Shown here in pieces: positions 13,001 through 28,000 of a stretch of DNA of 64,000 bases (its first letter is position 1; the number at the start of each line of letters is the position of its first letter). A program made the position numbers and the translations under genes. The stretch comes from Plumapathes pennacea. Taxonomy: Eukaryota > Cnidaria > Anthozoa > Antipatharia > Myriopathidae. The stretch lies in contig OZ038465.1 of assembly GCA_964036295.1 (NCBI GenBank), forward strand, positions 9,183,667 through 9,247,666. Direction: 5' to 3'. The notes under the pieces are model-generated. The model had not been told where the DNA came from. It saw only the letters and a list, made by a program, of their open reading frames with translations, and searched no databases.

Positions 13001-16000
13001 ATGTTTACCTTAAAGTGTGAAATATGGAAATGTTTTTGTGGGAACTTTGGTTTTTCACTGGTTGGGAAATGTGATGTTTATATTCCGTGTAACTGCATAT
13101 TTGCATTTGGACCTTACCGTTATTGTCGATTTGGTTCGGTTGGGAGGCAGGGAGAAGGGGGGAGGGGGTGGTCGTTTGGAGGATTTGGATATGAAAAGAA
13201 GCTGTTGTAGCGGCTGCCCTTAAATTAGCTGTTACCCCCACTGGACACCGTCATTTCATGTAACCCACTACATTAATACTTTACAGTAGTTATAAACAAA
13301 GGGCCGTGAGTTGTTAATCTATGGTACCGATTTCAGTGGAGAAGGACCCCACTTCACGAAGCGGCAAGATGTGGCCATCTGGAAGTGGTGAACAAATTGT
13401 TAGATGCAGGTGCAGACGTCAAAGTCTCCTATGAGGTACGTACGAAATGTCATACATAGGAAAGTGTTATTTGCAATGGATGTTGATCGATTTCACAGTG
13501 TTTGTGTGGATTTGTGGCTAATGTTTTGAAACGAACGAAAGTGGTGATGCGCGACCACTCAAAGTGGCAGCAGGTCATAATTTCTTGGTTTTATTTTTAT
13601 TGGCAATTCTACCTCATTTTGTATCTGTAATTTAGTTTTGAGTTTTTTCATTTATTGAATAAGATTTAGTACACTTTCTTTCTGAAGTCATAAGCTGCTT
13701 TCTTCTCCAGTTAGACTATAAATTAGGTACAAATGCGTCGTGTGTTGTTAGTCTGTGGGTCCGTTTTCAGGTTGTACATTTAGTGCTAATTTCCCATATA
13801 TAGTTTCCTTATTTTGCATTTGGGTATTTTGTCTCAGTTTTTCGCTGATTGGATTTACCCTTATAGAGTTAATTTGGATCAGGATTTGAGCTCTCGCAGA
13901 AGCGACTTATGTACTTACCAACTGAGGACATGTAGTTAAAACTAAATCATAGCTAATATTTTGAAAAAAAGAAATCTGAGCTCCCAACTTACACATACGT
14001 TTATAGTGAAGCTGTTGCTGTACCCGTCATCTATTCGGGGAATGCCGCATTTACCCGTGTATAAGTGCACTTTAGTAAAGATAAGTGCATAACCTAAGAT
14101 TAAAAATAAGAAATATGATAGTTGTTTATGTTGGAGAGCAATGTTTACCTTAAAGTGTGAAATATGGAAATGTTTTTGTAGGAACTTTGGTTTTTCACTG
14201 GTTGGGAAATGTGATGTTTATATTCCGTGTAACTGCATATTTGCATTTGGACCTTACCGTTATTGTCGATTTGGTTGGGTTGGGAGGCAGGGAGAAGGGG
14301 AGAGGGGATGGTCGTTTGGAGGATTTGGATATGAAAAGAAGTTGTGGTAGCGGCTGCCCTTAACTTAGCTGTTACCCCCACTGGACACCGTCATTTCACT
14401 TAACCCACTACATTAATACTTTACAGTAGTTACGAACAAAGGGCCGTGATTTGTTAACCTATGGTTCCGTTTTCAGTTGAGAGGGAGCCCACTTCACGAA
14501 GCGGCAAGTGGTGGCCATCTGGAAGTGGTGAACAAATTGTTAGATGCAGGTGCAGACGTCAACGTCATGCATAGGGTACGTAAGAAATGTCATACATACG
14601 AAAATGTTATTTGCAATGGATGTTGATCGATTTCACGGTGTTTGTGTGGATTTGTGGCTAATTTGTTGAAACGAACGAAAGTGGTAATGCGCGACCACTC
14701 AATGTGGCAGCAGGCCATAATCTCTTGGTATTATTTTTATTGGTAATTCTACCTCATTTTGTATCTGTAATTTGGTTTTGAGTTCTTTCATTTGTTGAAA
14801 AAAATTTAGTGCACTTTCTTTCTGAAGTCATAAGCTGCTTTCTTCTCCAGTTAGACTATGAATTAGGTACAAATGCGTCTTGTGTTGTTAGTCTTTGGAT
14901 CCGTTTTCAGGTTGTACATTTAGCGCTATTTTCCCATATACAGTTTCCTTATTTTGCATTTGTGTATTTTGTCTCAGTTTCCCGCTGATTCGATTTACCC
15001 TTATATAGTTAGTTTGTACCGGGATTTGAGCTCTCGCAGAAGGGACTTATGTACTTACCAACTGAGGACATGCAGTTAAAACTAAATCATAGCTAATATT
15101 TTGAAAAAAAGAAATCTAAGCTCCTAACTTTCACATACTTTTATAGTGAAGCTGTTCCTGTACCCGTCATCTATTCGAATGGCCCATTTACACGTGTACA
15201 AATGCACTTTAGTAAAGATAAGTGCATAACCTAAGAATAAGCATATGAAATAAGAAAGTTGTTTATGTTGGAGAGCAATGTTTACCTTTAAGTGTGAAAT
15301 ATGGAAATGTATTTGTGGGAACTTTGGTTTTTCACTGGTTGGGAAATGTGATGTTTATATTCCGTGTAACTGCATCTTTGCATTTGGACCTGACCGTTAT
15401 TGTCGATTTGGTTGGGTTGGGAGGCAGGGAGAAGTGTGGAGGGGATGGTCGTGTGGATGATTTGGATATGAAAAGAAGCTGTGGTAGCGGCTGCCCTAAA
15501 TTTAGCTGTTACCCCTACTGGACACCGTCATTTCATGTAACCCACTACATTAATACTTTAGAGTAGTTAGAAACAAAGGGCCGTGAGTTGTTAATCTGTT
15601 TTGTTTTCAGTTCAGCGGGACCCCACTTCACTCAGCGGCAAATGGTGGCCATCTGGAAGTGGTGAACAAATTGTTAGATGCAGGTGCAGACGTGAACGTC
15701 ACTAATACGGTACGTAAGATATGTCATACATAATAAAAAGGTATTTCCAAAGAATGTTGATCGCTTTCACGGTGTTTGTGTGGATTTCTGGCTAATTCGT
15801 TGAAACGAACGAAACTGGTGATGCGCGACCACTCAATGTGGCAGCCGGTCATAATTTCTTGGTATTAATTTTATTGGCAATTCTACCTCATTTTGTGTCT
15901 GCAATTTGATTTTGAGTTTTTTCATTTGTTGAATAAGGTTTAGTGCAGTTTCTTTCTGAAGTCATAAGCTGCTTTTTTCTCCAGTTAGACTATAAATTAG

Positions 16001-19000
16001 GTACAAATGCGTCGTTTGTTGTTAGTCTGTGGGTCCGTTTTCAGGTTGTATATTTAGCGCTATTTTCCCATATATAGGTTCCTCATTTTGCATTTGGGGA
16101 CTTTGTCTCAGTTTGTCGCTGATTGGATTTAGCCTTCTATAGTTAGTTTGGACCGTGATTTGAGCTCTTGCAGAAGCGACTTATGTGCTTACCAACTGAG
16201 GACATGCAGTTAAAACTAAATCATAGCTAATATTTTGAAAAAAATAAATCTAAGCTCCTAACTTTCACATACGTTTATAGTGAAGCTGTTCCTGTACCCA
16301 TCATCTATTCGGGGAATGCCGCATTTACACGTGTATAAGTGCATAACCTAAGAATAAGCATATGAAATAAGAAAGTTGTTTATGTTGGAGAGCAATGTTT
16401 ACCTTTAAGTGTGAAATATGGAAATGTATTTGTGTGAACTTTGGTTTTTCACTGGTTGGGAAATGTGATGTTTATATTCCGTGTAACTGCATCTTCGCAT
16501 TTGGACCTTACCGTTATTGTCGATTTGGTTGGGTTGGGAGGCAGGGAGAAGGGGGAAGGGGATGGTCGTTTGGAGGATTTGGATATGAAAAGAAGTTGTG
16601 GTAGTGGCTGCCCTTAAATTAGCTGTTACCCCCACTGGACACCGTCATTTCACTTAACCCACTACATTAATGCTTTACAGTAGTTACGAACAAAGGGCCG
16701 TGAGTTGCTAATCTATGGTTCCGATTTCAGTTGAGAAGGACCCCACTTCACGAAGCGGCAAGTGGTGGCCATCTGGAAGTGGTGAACAAATTGTTAGATG
16801 CAGGTGCAGACGTCAAAGTCTCTTATGAGGTATGTACGAAATTTCATACATAGGAAAGTGTTATTTGCAATGGATGTTGATCGATTTCACGATGTTTGTG
16901 TAGATTTGTGGCTAATGTGTTGAAACGAACGAAAGTGGTGATGCGCGACCACTCAAAGTGGCAGCAGGTCATAATTTCTTGGTATTATTTTTATTGGCAA
17001 TTCTACCTCATTTTGTATGTGCAATTTGGTTTTCAGTTTTTAATTTCTTTAATAAGATTTAGTGCACTTTCTTTCTGAAGTCATAAACTGCTTTCTTCTC
17101 CAGTTAGACTAGAAATTAGGTACAAATGCGTCGTGCGTTGTTAGTCTGTGGATCCGTTTTCAGGTTGTACATTTAGCGCTATTTTCCCATATATAGTTTC
17201 CTTATTTTGCATTTGGGTATTTTGTCTCAGTTTCTCGCTGATTGGATTTACCCTTATAGAGTTAATTTGGACCAGGATTTGAGCTCTCACAGAAGGGACT
17301 TATGTACTTACCAACTGAGGACATGTAGTTAAAACTAAATCATAGCTAATATTTTGAAAAAAAAATCTGAGCTCCCAACTTTCACATACGTTTATAGTGA
17401 AGCTGTTCCTGTACCCGTCATCTATTCGGGGAATGCCGCATTTACCCGTGTATAAGTGCACTTTAGTAAAGATAAGTGCATAACCTAAGAATAAGCATAA
17501 GAAATAAGAAAGTTGTTTATGTTGGAGAGCAATGTTTACCTTTAAGTGTGAAATATGGAAATGTTTTTGTGGGAACTTTGGTTTTTCACTGGTTGGGAAA
17601 TGCGATGTTTATATTCCGCGTAACTGCATATTTGCATTTGGACCTTACCGTTATTGTCGATTTGGTTGGGTTGGGAGGCAGGGAGAAGGGGGGAGGGGAT
17701 GGTCGTTTGGAGGATTTGGATATGAAAAGAAGCTGTGGTAGCGGCTGCCCTTAAATTAGCTGTTACCCCCACTGGACACCGTCATTTCACTTAACCCACT
17801 ACATTAATACTTTAGAGTAGTTACGAACAAAGGGCCGTGAGTTGTTAATCTATGGTTCCGATTTCAGTGGAGAGGGACCCCACTTCACGAAGCGGCAAGT
17901 GGTGGCCATCTGGAAGTGGTGAACAAATTGTTAGATGCAGGTGCAGACGTCAACGTCATGGATAGGGTACGTAAGAAATGTTATACATACGAAAATGTTA
18001 TTTCAATGGATGTTGATCGATTTCACGGTGTTTGTGTGGATTTGTGATTAATTCGTTGAAAGGAACGAAAGTGGTGATGCGCGACCACTTAATGTGGCAG
18101 CAGGTCATAATTTCTTGGTGTTATTTTTTATTTTTTTTTTAATTCTACCTCATTTTGTATCTATAATTTGATTTTGAGTTTTTTCATTTGTTTAATAAGA
18201 TTTAGTACACTTTCTTTCTAAAGTCATAAGCTGCTTTCTTCTCCAGTTAGACTAGAAATTAGGTACAAATGCGTCGTGTGTTGTTAGTCTGTGGATCCGT
18301 TTTCAGGTTGTACATTTAGCGCTATTTTCCCATATATAGTTTCCTTATTTTGCATTTGGGTATTTTGTCTCAGTTTCTCGCTGATTGGATTTACCCTTAT
18401 AGAGTTAATTTAGACCAGGATTTGAGCTCTCGCAGAAGCGACTTATGTACTTACCAACTGAGGACATGTAGTTAAATCTAAATCATAGCTAATATTTTGA
18501 AAAAAAGAAATCTGAGCTCCCAACTTTCACATACGTTTATAGTGAAGCTGTTCCTGTACCCGTCATCTATTCGGGGAATGCCGCATTTGCCCGTGTATAA
18601 GTGCACTTTAGTAAAGATAAGTGCATAACCTAAGAATAAGCATAGAGCCGTTTTCGGATGAGTGTCGAAAACCAAAACCAAAGTAATCACACAGGCCAAT
18701 CACAGAGACTGAGAGAAAACAGTTCAGCCAATTGGAAGCCAAAGTAATTTGCGTTTGGTCTTGCGTTTGGTTTTACTTTCCAATCAGCAGTGCGAGTACA
18801 CGCCATCGCTTGCGTGAGAAGTGTTTGGTTTTGGTTTTGGTTTTGTTCCTGATTGGCTAAGCATGCTGACAAACTAGTGTGGACCAATCCGAAAGCGAAG
18901 CAAACGCAAAACCAAAGCAATCACACAATTACTTTCGGCAGTCATCCGAAAACCGCTCTAAGAAATAAGAAAGTTGTTTATGTTGGAGAGCAATGTTTAC

Positions 19001-22000
19001 CTTGAAGTGTGAAATATGGAAATGTTTTTGTGGGAACTTTGGTTTTTCACTGGTTGGGAAATGTGATGTTTATATTCCGCGTAACTGCATATTTGCATTT
19101 GGACCTGACCGTTATTGTCGATTTGGTTGGGTTGGGAGGCAGGGAGAAGGGGGAAGGGGATGGTGGTTTGGAGGATTTGGATATGAAAAGAAGCTGTTGT
19201 AGCGGCTGCCCTTAAATTAGCTGTTACCCCCACTGGACACCGTCATTTCACTTAACCCACTACATTAATACTTTACAGTAGTTACGAACAAAGGGCCGTG
19301 AGTTGTTAATCTATGGTTCCGATTTCAGTGGAGAGGGACCCCACTTCACGAAGCGACAAGAGGTGGCCATCTGGAAGTGGTGAACAAATTGTTAGATGCA
19401 GGTGCAGACCTCAAAGTCATGGATAGTGTACGTAAAAAATATCATACATACGAAAATGTTATTTGCAATGGATGTTGATCGATTTCACGGTGTTTGTGTG
19501 GATTTGTGATTAATTTGTTGAAACGAACGAAAGTGGTGATGTGCAACCACTCAATATAGCAGCAGGTCATAATTTCTTGGTATTATTTTTATTGGCAATT
19601 CTACCTCATTTTGTATGTGTAATTTGATTTTGAGTTTTTTCATTTCTTTAGTAAGATTTAGTGCACTTTCTTTCTGAAGTCATAAGCTGCTTTCTTCTCC
19701 AGTTAGAGTAGAAATTAGGTACAAATGCGTCGTGTGTTGTTAGTCTGTGGGTCCGTTTTCAGGTTGTACATTTAGCGCTAATTTCCCATATATAGTTTCC
19801 TTATTTTGCATTTGGGTATTTTGTCTCAGTTTCTCGCTGATTGGATTTACCCTTATAGAGTTAATTTGGACCAGGATTTGAGCTCTCGCAGAAGCGGCTT
19901 ATGTACTTACCAACTGAGGACATGTAGTTAAAACTAAATCATAGCTAATATTTTGAAAAAAGAAATCTGAGCTCCCAACTTTCACATACGTTTATAGTGA
20001 AGCTGTTTCTGTACCCGTCACCTATTCGGCGAATGCCGCATTTACCCGTGTATAAGTGCACTTTAGTAAAGATAAGTGCATATTAACCTAAGAATAAGCA
20101 TAAGAAATAAGATAGTTGTTTATGTTGGAGAGCAATGTTTACCTTAAAGTGTGAAATATGGAAATGTTTTTGTGGGAACTTTGGTTTTTCACTGGTTGGG
20201 AAATGTGATGTTTATATTCCGTGTAACTGCATATTTGCATTTGGACCTTACCGTTATTGTCGATTTGGTTCGGTTGGGAGGCAGGGAGAAGGGGGGAGGG
20301 GGTGGTCGTTTGGAGGATTTGGATATGAAAAGAAGCTGTTGTAGCGGCTGCCCTTAAATTAGCTGTTACCCCCACTGGACACCGTCATTTCATGTAACCC
20401 ACTACATTAATACTTTACAGTAGTTATAAACAAAGGGCCGTGAGTTGTTAATCTATGGTACCGATTTCAGTGGAGAAGGACCCCACTTCACGAAGCGGCA
20501 AGATGTGGCCATCTGGAAGTGGTGAACAAATTGTTAGATGCAGGTGCAGACGTCAAACTCTCCTATGAGGTACGTACGAAATGTCATACATAGGAAAGTG
20601 TTATTTGCAATGGATGTTGATCGATTTCACAGTGTTTGTGTGGATTTGTGGCTAATGTTTTGAAACGAACGAAAGTGGTGATGCGCGACCACTCAAAGTG
20701 GCAGCAGGTCATAATTTCTTGGTTTTATTTTTATTGGCAATTCTACCTCATTTTGTATCTGTAATTTAGTTTTGAGTTTTTTCATTTATTGAATAAGATT
20801 TAGTACACTTTCTTTCTGAAGTCATAAGCTGCTTTCTTCTCCAGTTAGACTATAAATTAGGTACAAATGCGTCGTGTGTTGTTAGTCTGTGGGTCCGTTT
20901 TCAGGTTGTACATTTAGTGCTAATTTCCCATATATAGTTTCCTTATTTTGCATTTGGGTATTTTGTCTCAGTTTTTCGCTGATTGGATTTACCCTTATAG
21001 AGTTAATTTGGATCAGGATTTGAGCTCTCGCAGAAGCGACTTACGTACTTACCAACTGAGGACATGTAGTTAAAACTAAATCATAGCTAATATTTTGAAA
21101 AAAAGAAATCTGAGCTCCCAACTTACACATACGTTTATAGTGAAGCTGTTCCTGTACCCGTCATCTATTCGGGGAATGCCGCATTTACCCGTGTATAAGT
21201 GCACTTTAGTAAAGATAAGTGCATAACCTAAGATTAAAAATAAGAAATATGATAGTTGTTTATGTTGGAGAGCAATGTTTACCTTAAAGTGTGAAATATG
21301 GAAATGTTTTTGTGGGAACTTTGGTTTTTCACTGGTTGGGAAATGTGATGTTTATATTCCGTGTAACTGCATATTTGCATTTGGACCTTACCGTTATTGT
21401 CGATTTGGTTGGGTTGGGAGGCAGGGAGAAGGGGAGAGGGGATGGTCGTTTGGAGGATTTGGATATGAAAAGAAGTTGTGGTAGCGGCTGCCCTTAACTT
21501 AGCTGTTACCCCCACTGGACACCGTCATTTCACTTAACCCACTACATTAATACTTTACAGTAGTTACGAACAAAGGGCCGTGATTTGTTAACCTATGGTT
21601 CCGTTTTCAGTTGAGAGGGAGCCCACTTCACGAAGCGGCAAGTGGTGGCCATCTGGAAGTGGTGAACAAATTGTTAGATGCTGGTGCAGACGTCAACGTC
21701 ATGCATAGGGTACGTAAGAAATGTCATACATACGAAAATGTTATTTGCAATGGATGTTGATCGATTTCACGGTGTTTGTGTGGATTTGTGGCTAATTTGT
21801 TGAAACGAACGAAAGTGGTAATGCGCGACCACTCAATGTGGCAGCAGGCCATAATCTCTTGGTATTATTTTTATTGGTAATTCTACCTCATTTTGTATCT
21901 GTAATTTGGTTTTGAGTTCTTTCATTTGTTGAAAAAAATTTAGTGCACTTTCTTTCTGAAGTCATAAGCTGCTTTCTTCTCCAGTTAGACTATGAATTAG

Positions 22001-25000
22001 GTACAAATGCGTCTTGTGTTGTTAGTCTTTGGATCCGTTTTCAGGTTGTACATTTAGCGCTATTTTCCCATATACAGTTTCCTTATTTTGCATTTGTGTA
22101 TTTTGTCTCAGTTTCCCGCTGATTCGATTTACCCTTATATAGTTAGTTTGTACCGGGATTTGAGCTCTCGCAGAAGGGACTTATGTACTTACCAACTGAG
22201 GACATGCAGTTAAAACTAAATCATAGCTAATATTTTGAAAAAAAGAAATCTGAGCTCCCAACTTACACATACGTTTATAGTGAAGCTGTTCCTGTACCCG
22301 TCATCTATTCGGGGAATGCCGCATTTACCCGTGTATAAGTGCACTTTAGTAAAGATAAGTGCATAACCTAAGATTAAAAATAAGAAATATGATAGTTGTT
22401 TATGTTGGAGAGCAATGTTTACCTTAAAGTGTGAAATATGGAAATGTTTTTGTGGGAACTTTGGTTTTTCACTGGTTGGGAAATGTGATGTTTATATTCC
22501 GTGTAACTGCATATTTGCATTTGGACCTTACCGTTATTGTCGATTTGGTTGGGTTGGGAGGCAGGGAGAAGGGGAGAGGGGATGGTCGTTTGGAGGATTT
22601 GGATATGAAAAGAAGTTGTGGTAGCGGCTGCCCTTAACTTAGCTGTTACCCCCACTGGACACCGTCATTTCACTTAACCCACTACATTAATACTTTACAG
22701 TAGTTACGAACAAAGGGCCGTGATTTGTTAACCTATGGTTCCGTTTTCAGTTGAGAGGGAGCCCACTTCACGAAGCGGCAAGTGGTGGCCATCTGGAAGT
22801 GGTGAACAAATTGTTAGATGCTGGTGCAGACGTCAACGTCATGCATAGGGTACGTAAGAAATGTCATACATACGAAAATGTTATTTGCAATGGATGTTGA
22901 TCGATTTCACGGTGTTTGTGTGGATTTGTGGCTAATTTGTTGAAACGAACGAAAGTGGTAATGCGCGACCACTCAATGTGGCAGCAGGCCATAATCTCTT
23001 GGTATTATTTTTATTGGTAATTCTACCTCATTTTGTATCTGTAATTTGGTTTTGAGTTCTTTCATTTGTTGAAAAAAATTTAGTGCACTTTCTTTCTGAA
23101 GTCATAAGCTGCTTTCTTCTCCAGTTAGACTATGAATTAGGTACAAATGCGTCTTGTGTTGTTAGTCTTTGGATCCGTTTTCAGGTTGTACATTTAGCGC
23201 TATTTTCCCATATACAGTTTCCTTATTTTGCATTTGTGTATTTTGTCTCAGTTTCCCGCTGATTCGATTTACCCTTATATAGTTAGTTTGTACCGGGATT
23301 TGAGCTCTCGCAGAAGGGACTTATGTACTTACCAACTGAGGACATGCAGTTAAAACTAAATCATAGCTAATATTTTGAAAAAAAGAAATCTAAGCTCCTA
23401 ACTTTCACATACTTTTATAGTGAAGCTGTTCCTGTACCCGTCATCTATTCGGGGAATGCCGCATTTACACGTGTACAAATGCACTTTAGTAAAGATAAGT
23501 GCATAACCTAAGAATAAGCATATGAAATAAGAAAGTTGTTTATGTTGGAGAGCAATGTTTACCTTTAAGTGTGAAATATGGAAATGTATTTGTGGGAACT
23601 TTGGTTTTTCACTGGTTGGGAAATGTGATGTTTATATTCCGTGTAACTGCATCTTTGCATTTGGACCTGACCGTTATTGTCGATTTGGTTGGGTTGGGAG
23701 GCAGGGAGAAGTGTGGAGGGGATGGTCGTGTGGATGATTTGGATATGAAAAGAAGCTGTGGTAGCGGCTGCCCTTAATTTAGCTGTTACCCCTACTGGAC
23801 ACCGTCATTTCATGTAACCCACTACATTAATACTTTAGAGTAGTTAGAAACAAAGGGCCGTGAGTTGTTAATCTGTTTTGTTTTCAGTTCAGCGGGACCC
23901 CACTTCACTCAGCGGCAAATGGTGGCCATCTGGAAGTGGTGAACAAATTGTTAGATGCAGGTGCAGACGTGAACGTCACTAATACGGTACGTAAGATATG
24001 TCATACATAGGAAAAAGGTATTTCCAAAGAATATTGATCGCTTTCACGGTGTTTGTGTGGATTTCTGGCTAATTCGTTGAAACGAACGAAACTGGTGATG
24101 CGCGACCACTCAATGTGGCAGCCGGTCATAATTTCTTGGTACTATTTTTATTGGCAATTCTACCTCATTTTGTGTCTGCAATTTGATTTTGAGTTTTCTC
24201 ATTTGTTGAATAAGGTTTAGTGCAGTTTCTTTCTGAAGTCATAAGCTGCTTTTTTCTCCAGTTAGACTATAAGTTAGTTACAAATGCGTCGTGTGTTGTT
24301 AGTCTGTGGGTCCGTTTTCAGGTTGTATATTTAGCGCTATTTTCCCATATATAGGTTCCTCATTTTGCATTTGGGGACTTTTTCTCAGTTTCTCGCTGAT
24401 TGGATTTAGCCTTCTATAGTTAGTTTGGACCGTGATTTGAGCTCTTGCAGAAGCGACTTATGTGCTTACCAACTGAGGACATGCAGTTAAAACTAAATCA
24501 TAGCTAATATTTTGAAAAAAATAAATCTGAGCTCCTAACTTTCACATACTTTTATAGTGAAGCTGTTCCTGTACCCGTCATCTATTCGGGGAATGCCGCA
24601 TTTACACGTGTATAAATGCACTTTAGTAAAGATAAGTGCATAACCTAAGAATAAGCATATGAAATAAGAAAGTTGTTTATGTTGGAGAGCAATGTTTACC
24701 TTTAAGTGTGAAATATGGAAATGTATTTGTGGGAACTTTGGTTTTTCACTAGTTGGGAAATGTGATGTTTATACTCCGTGTAACTGCATCTTCGCATTTG
24801 GACCTGACCGTTATTGTCCATTTGGTTGGGTTGGGAGGCAGGGAGAAGTGTGGAGGGGATGGTCGTGTGGATGATTTGGATATGAAAAGAAGCTGTGGTA
24901 GCGGCTGCCCTTAAATTAGCTGTTACCCCTACTGGACACCGTCATTTCATGTAACCCACTACATTAATACTTTAGAGTAGTTAGAAACAAAGGGCCGTGA

Positions 25001-28000
25001 GTTGTTAATCTGTGGTTTTGTTTCAGTTCAGAGGGACCCCACTTCACTCAGCGGCAAATGGTGGCCATCTGGAAGTGGTGAACAAATTGTTAGATGCAGG
25101 TGCAGACGTGAACGTCACTAATACGGTACGTAAGATATGTCATACATAGGAAAAAGGTATTTCCAAAGAATGTTGATCGCTTTCACGCTGTTTGTGTGGA
25201 TTTCTGGCTAATTCGTTGAAACGAACGAAACTGGTGATGCGCGACCACTCAATGTGGCAGCCGGTCATAATTTCTTGGTACTATTTTTATTGGCAATTCT
25301 ACCTCATTTTGTATCTGCAATTTGATTTTGAGTTTTTTCATTTCTTTAATAAGATTTAGTGCACTTTCTTTCTGAAGTCATAAGCTGCTTTCTTCTCCAG
25401 TTAGGCTAGAAATTAGGTACAAATGCGTCGTGTGTTGTTAGTCTGTGGGTCCGTTTTCAGGTTGTACATTTAGCGCTATTTTCCCATATATAGTTTCCTT
25501 ATTTTCCATTTGAGGATTTTGTCTCAGTTTCAAGCTGATTGGATTTACCCTTACATAGTTAGTTTGGACGGGGATTTGAGCTCTCGCAGAAGCCACTTAT
25601 GTACGTACCAACTGAGGACATACAGCTAAAACTAAATCATAGCTAATATTTTGGAAAAAAGAAATCTGAGCTACCAACTTTCACATACTTTTATAGTGAA
25701 GCTGTTCCTGTACCCGTCATCTATTCGGGGAATGCCGCATATACCCATTTATAAGTGCACTTTAGTAAAGATAAGTGCATAACCTAAGAATAAGCATATG
25801 AAATAAGGTAGTTGTTTATGTTGGAGAGCAATGTTTCCCTTTAATTGTGAAATATGGAAATGTTTTTGTGGGTATTTTGGTTTTCCACTGGTTGGGAAAT
25901 GTGATGATTATATTCCGTGCAACTGTATATTTGCATTTGGACCTGACCGTTATTGTCGATTTGGTTGGGTTGGGAGGCAGGGAGAAGTGTAGAGGGGATG
26001 GTCGTTTGGAAGATTTGGATATGAAAAGAAGCTGTTGTAGCGGCTGCCCTTAAATTAGCTGTTACCCCCACTGGACACCGTCATTTCTCGTAAGCCACTA
26101 CATTAATACTTTAGAGTAGTTAGAAACAAAGGGCCGTGAGTTATTAATCTGTGGTTCCGTTTTCAGAATATACGGACCCTGCTTCAGGTAGCGGCAAGTC
26201 GTGGCCATCTGGAAGTGGTGAACAAGTTGTTAGATGCAGGTGTAGACGTTAACGTCAGAGATGAAGTACGTAAGATATGTCATATATAGGAAAAAGTTAT
26301 TTGCAATGGATATTGATCGATTTCAGGGTGTTTGTGTGGATTTCTGGCTAATTCGTTGAAACGAACGAAACTGGTGATGCGCGACCACTCAATGTGGCAG
26401 CCGGTCATAATTTCTTGGTATTAGTTTTATTGGCAATTCTACTTCAATTTGTATCTGCAATTTGGTTTTGAGTTTTTTCATTTGTTGAATAAGATTTAGT
26501 GCACTTTCTTTGTGAAGCCATAAGCTGCTTTCTTCTCCAGTTAGACTATAAATTAGGAACAAATGCGTCGTGTGTTGTTAGTCTGTGGGTCCGTTTTCAG
26601 GTTGTACATTTAGCGCTATTTTCTCATATATAGTTTCCTTATTTTCCATTTGAGGATTTTGTCTCAGTTTCACGCTGATTGGATTTAACCTTAAATAGTT
26701 AGTTTGGACCGGGATTTGAGCTCTCGCAGAAGCGGCCTATGTACTTACCAACTGAGGACATACAGTTAAAACTAAATCACAGCTAATATTTTGAAAAAAA
26801 AGAAATCTGAGCTACCACCTTTCACATACTTTTATAGTGAAGCTGTTCCTGTACCCGTCATCTATTCGGGGAATGCCGCATATACCATTGTATAAGTGCA
26901 CTTTAGTAAAGATAAGTGCATAACCTAAGAATAAGCATATGAAATAAGATAGTTGTTTATGTTGGAGAGCAATGTTTCCCTTTAATTGTGAAATATGGAA
27001 ATGTTTTTGTGGGTATTTTGGTTTTGCACTGGTTGGGAAATGTGATGTTTATATTCCGTGCAACTGCATATTTGCATTTGGACCTGACCGTTATTGTCGA
27101 TTTGGTTGGGTTGGGAGGCAGGGAGAAGTGTGGAGGGGATGGTCGTATGGATGATTTGGATATGAAAAGAAGCTGTGGTAGCGGCTACCCTTAATTTAGC
27201 TGTTACCCCCACTGGACACCGTCATTTCTCGTAAGCCACTACATTAATACTTTAGAGTAGTTAGAAACAAAGGGCCGTGAGTTATTAATCTGTGGTTCCG
27301 TTTTCAGAATTCACAGACCCTGCTTCACTTAGCGGCAAGATGTGGCCATCTGGAAGTGGTGAACAAATTGCTAGATGCAGGTGTAAACGTTAACTTCAGA
27401 GATGAAGTACGTAAGATATGTCATATATAGGAAAAATTTATTTGCAATGGATATTAATCGATTTTAGGGTGTTTTTGTGGATTTCTGGCTCATTCGTTGA
27501 AACGAACGAAACTGTTGATGCGCGACCACTCAATGTGGCAGCCGGTCATAATTTCTTGGTATTAGTTTTATTGGCAATTCTACCTCAATTTGTATCTGCA
27601 ATTTGGTTTTGAGTTTTTTCATTTGTTGAATAAGATTTAGTGCACTTTCTTTGTGAAGTCATAAGCTGCTTTCTTCTCCAGTTAGACTATAAATTAGGTA
27701 CAAATGCGTCGTGTGTTGTTAGTCTGTGGGTCCGTTTTCAGGTTGTACATTTAGCGCTATTTTCCCATATATAGTTTCCTTATTTTCCATTTGAGGATTT
27801 TGTCTCAGTTTCACGCTGATTGGATTTAACCTTAAATAGTTACTTTGGACCCGGATTTGAGCTCTCGCAGAAGCGACTTATGTACTTACCAACTGAGGAC
27901 ATACAGTTAAAACTAAATCACAGCTAATATTTTGAAAAAAAGAAATCTGAGCTACCACCTTTCACATACTTTTAAAGTGAAGCTGTCCCTGTACCCGTCA

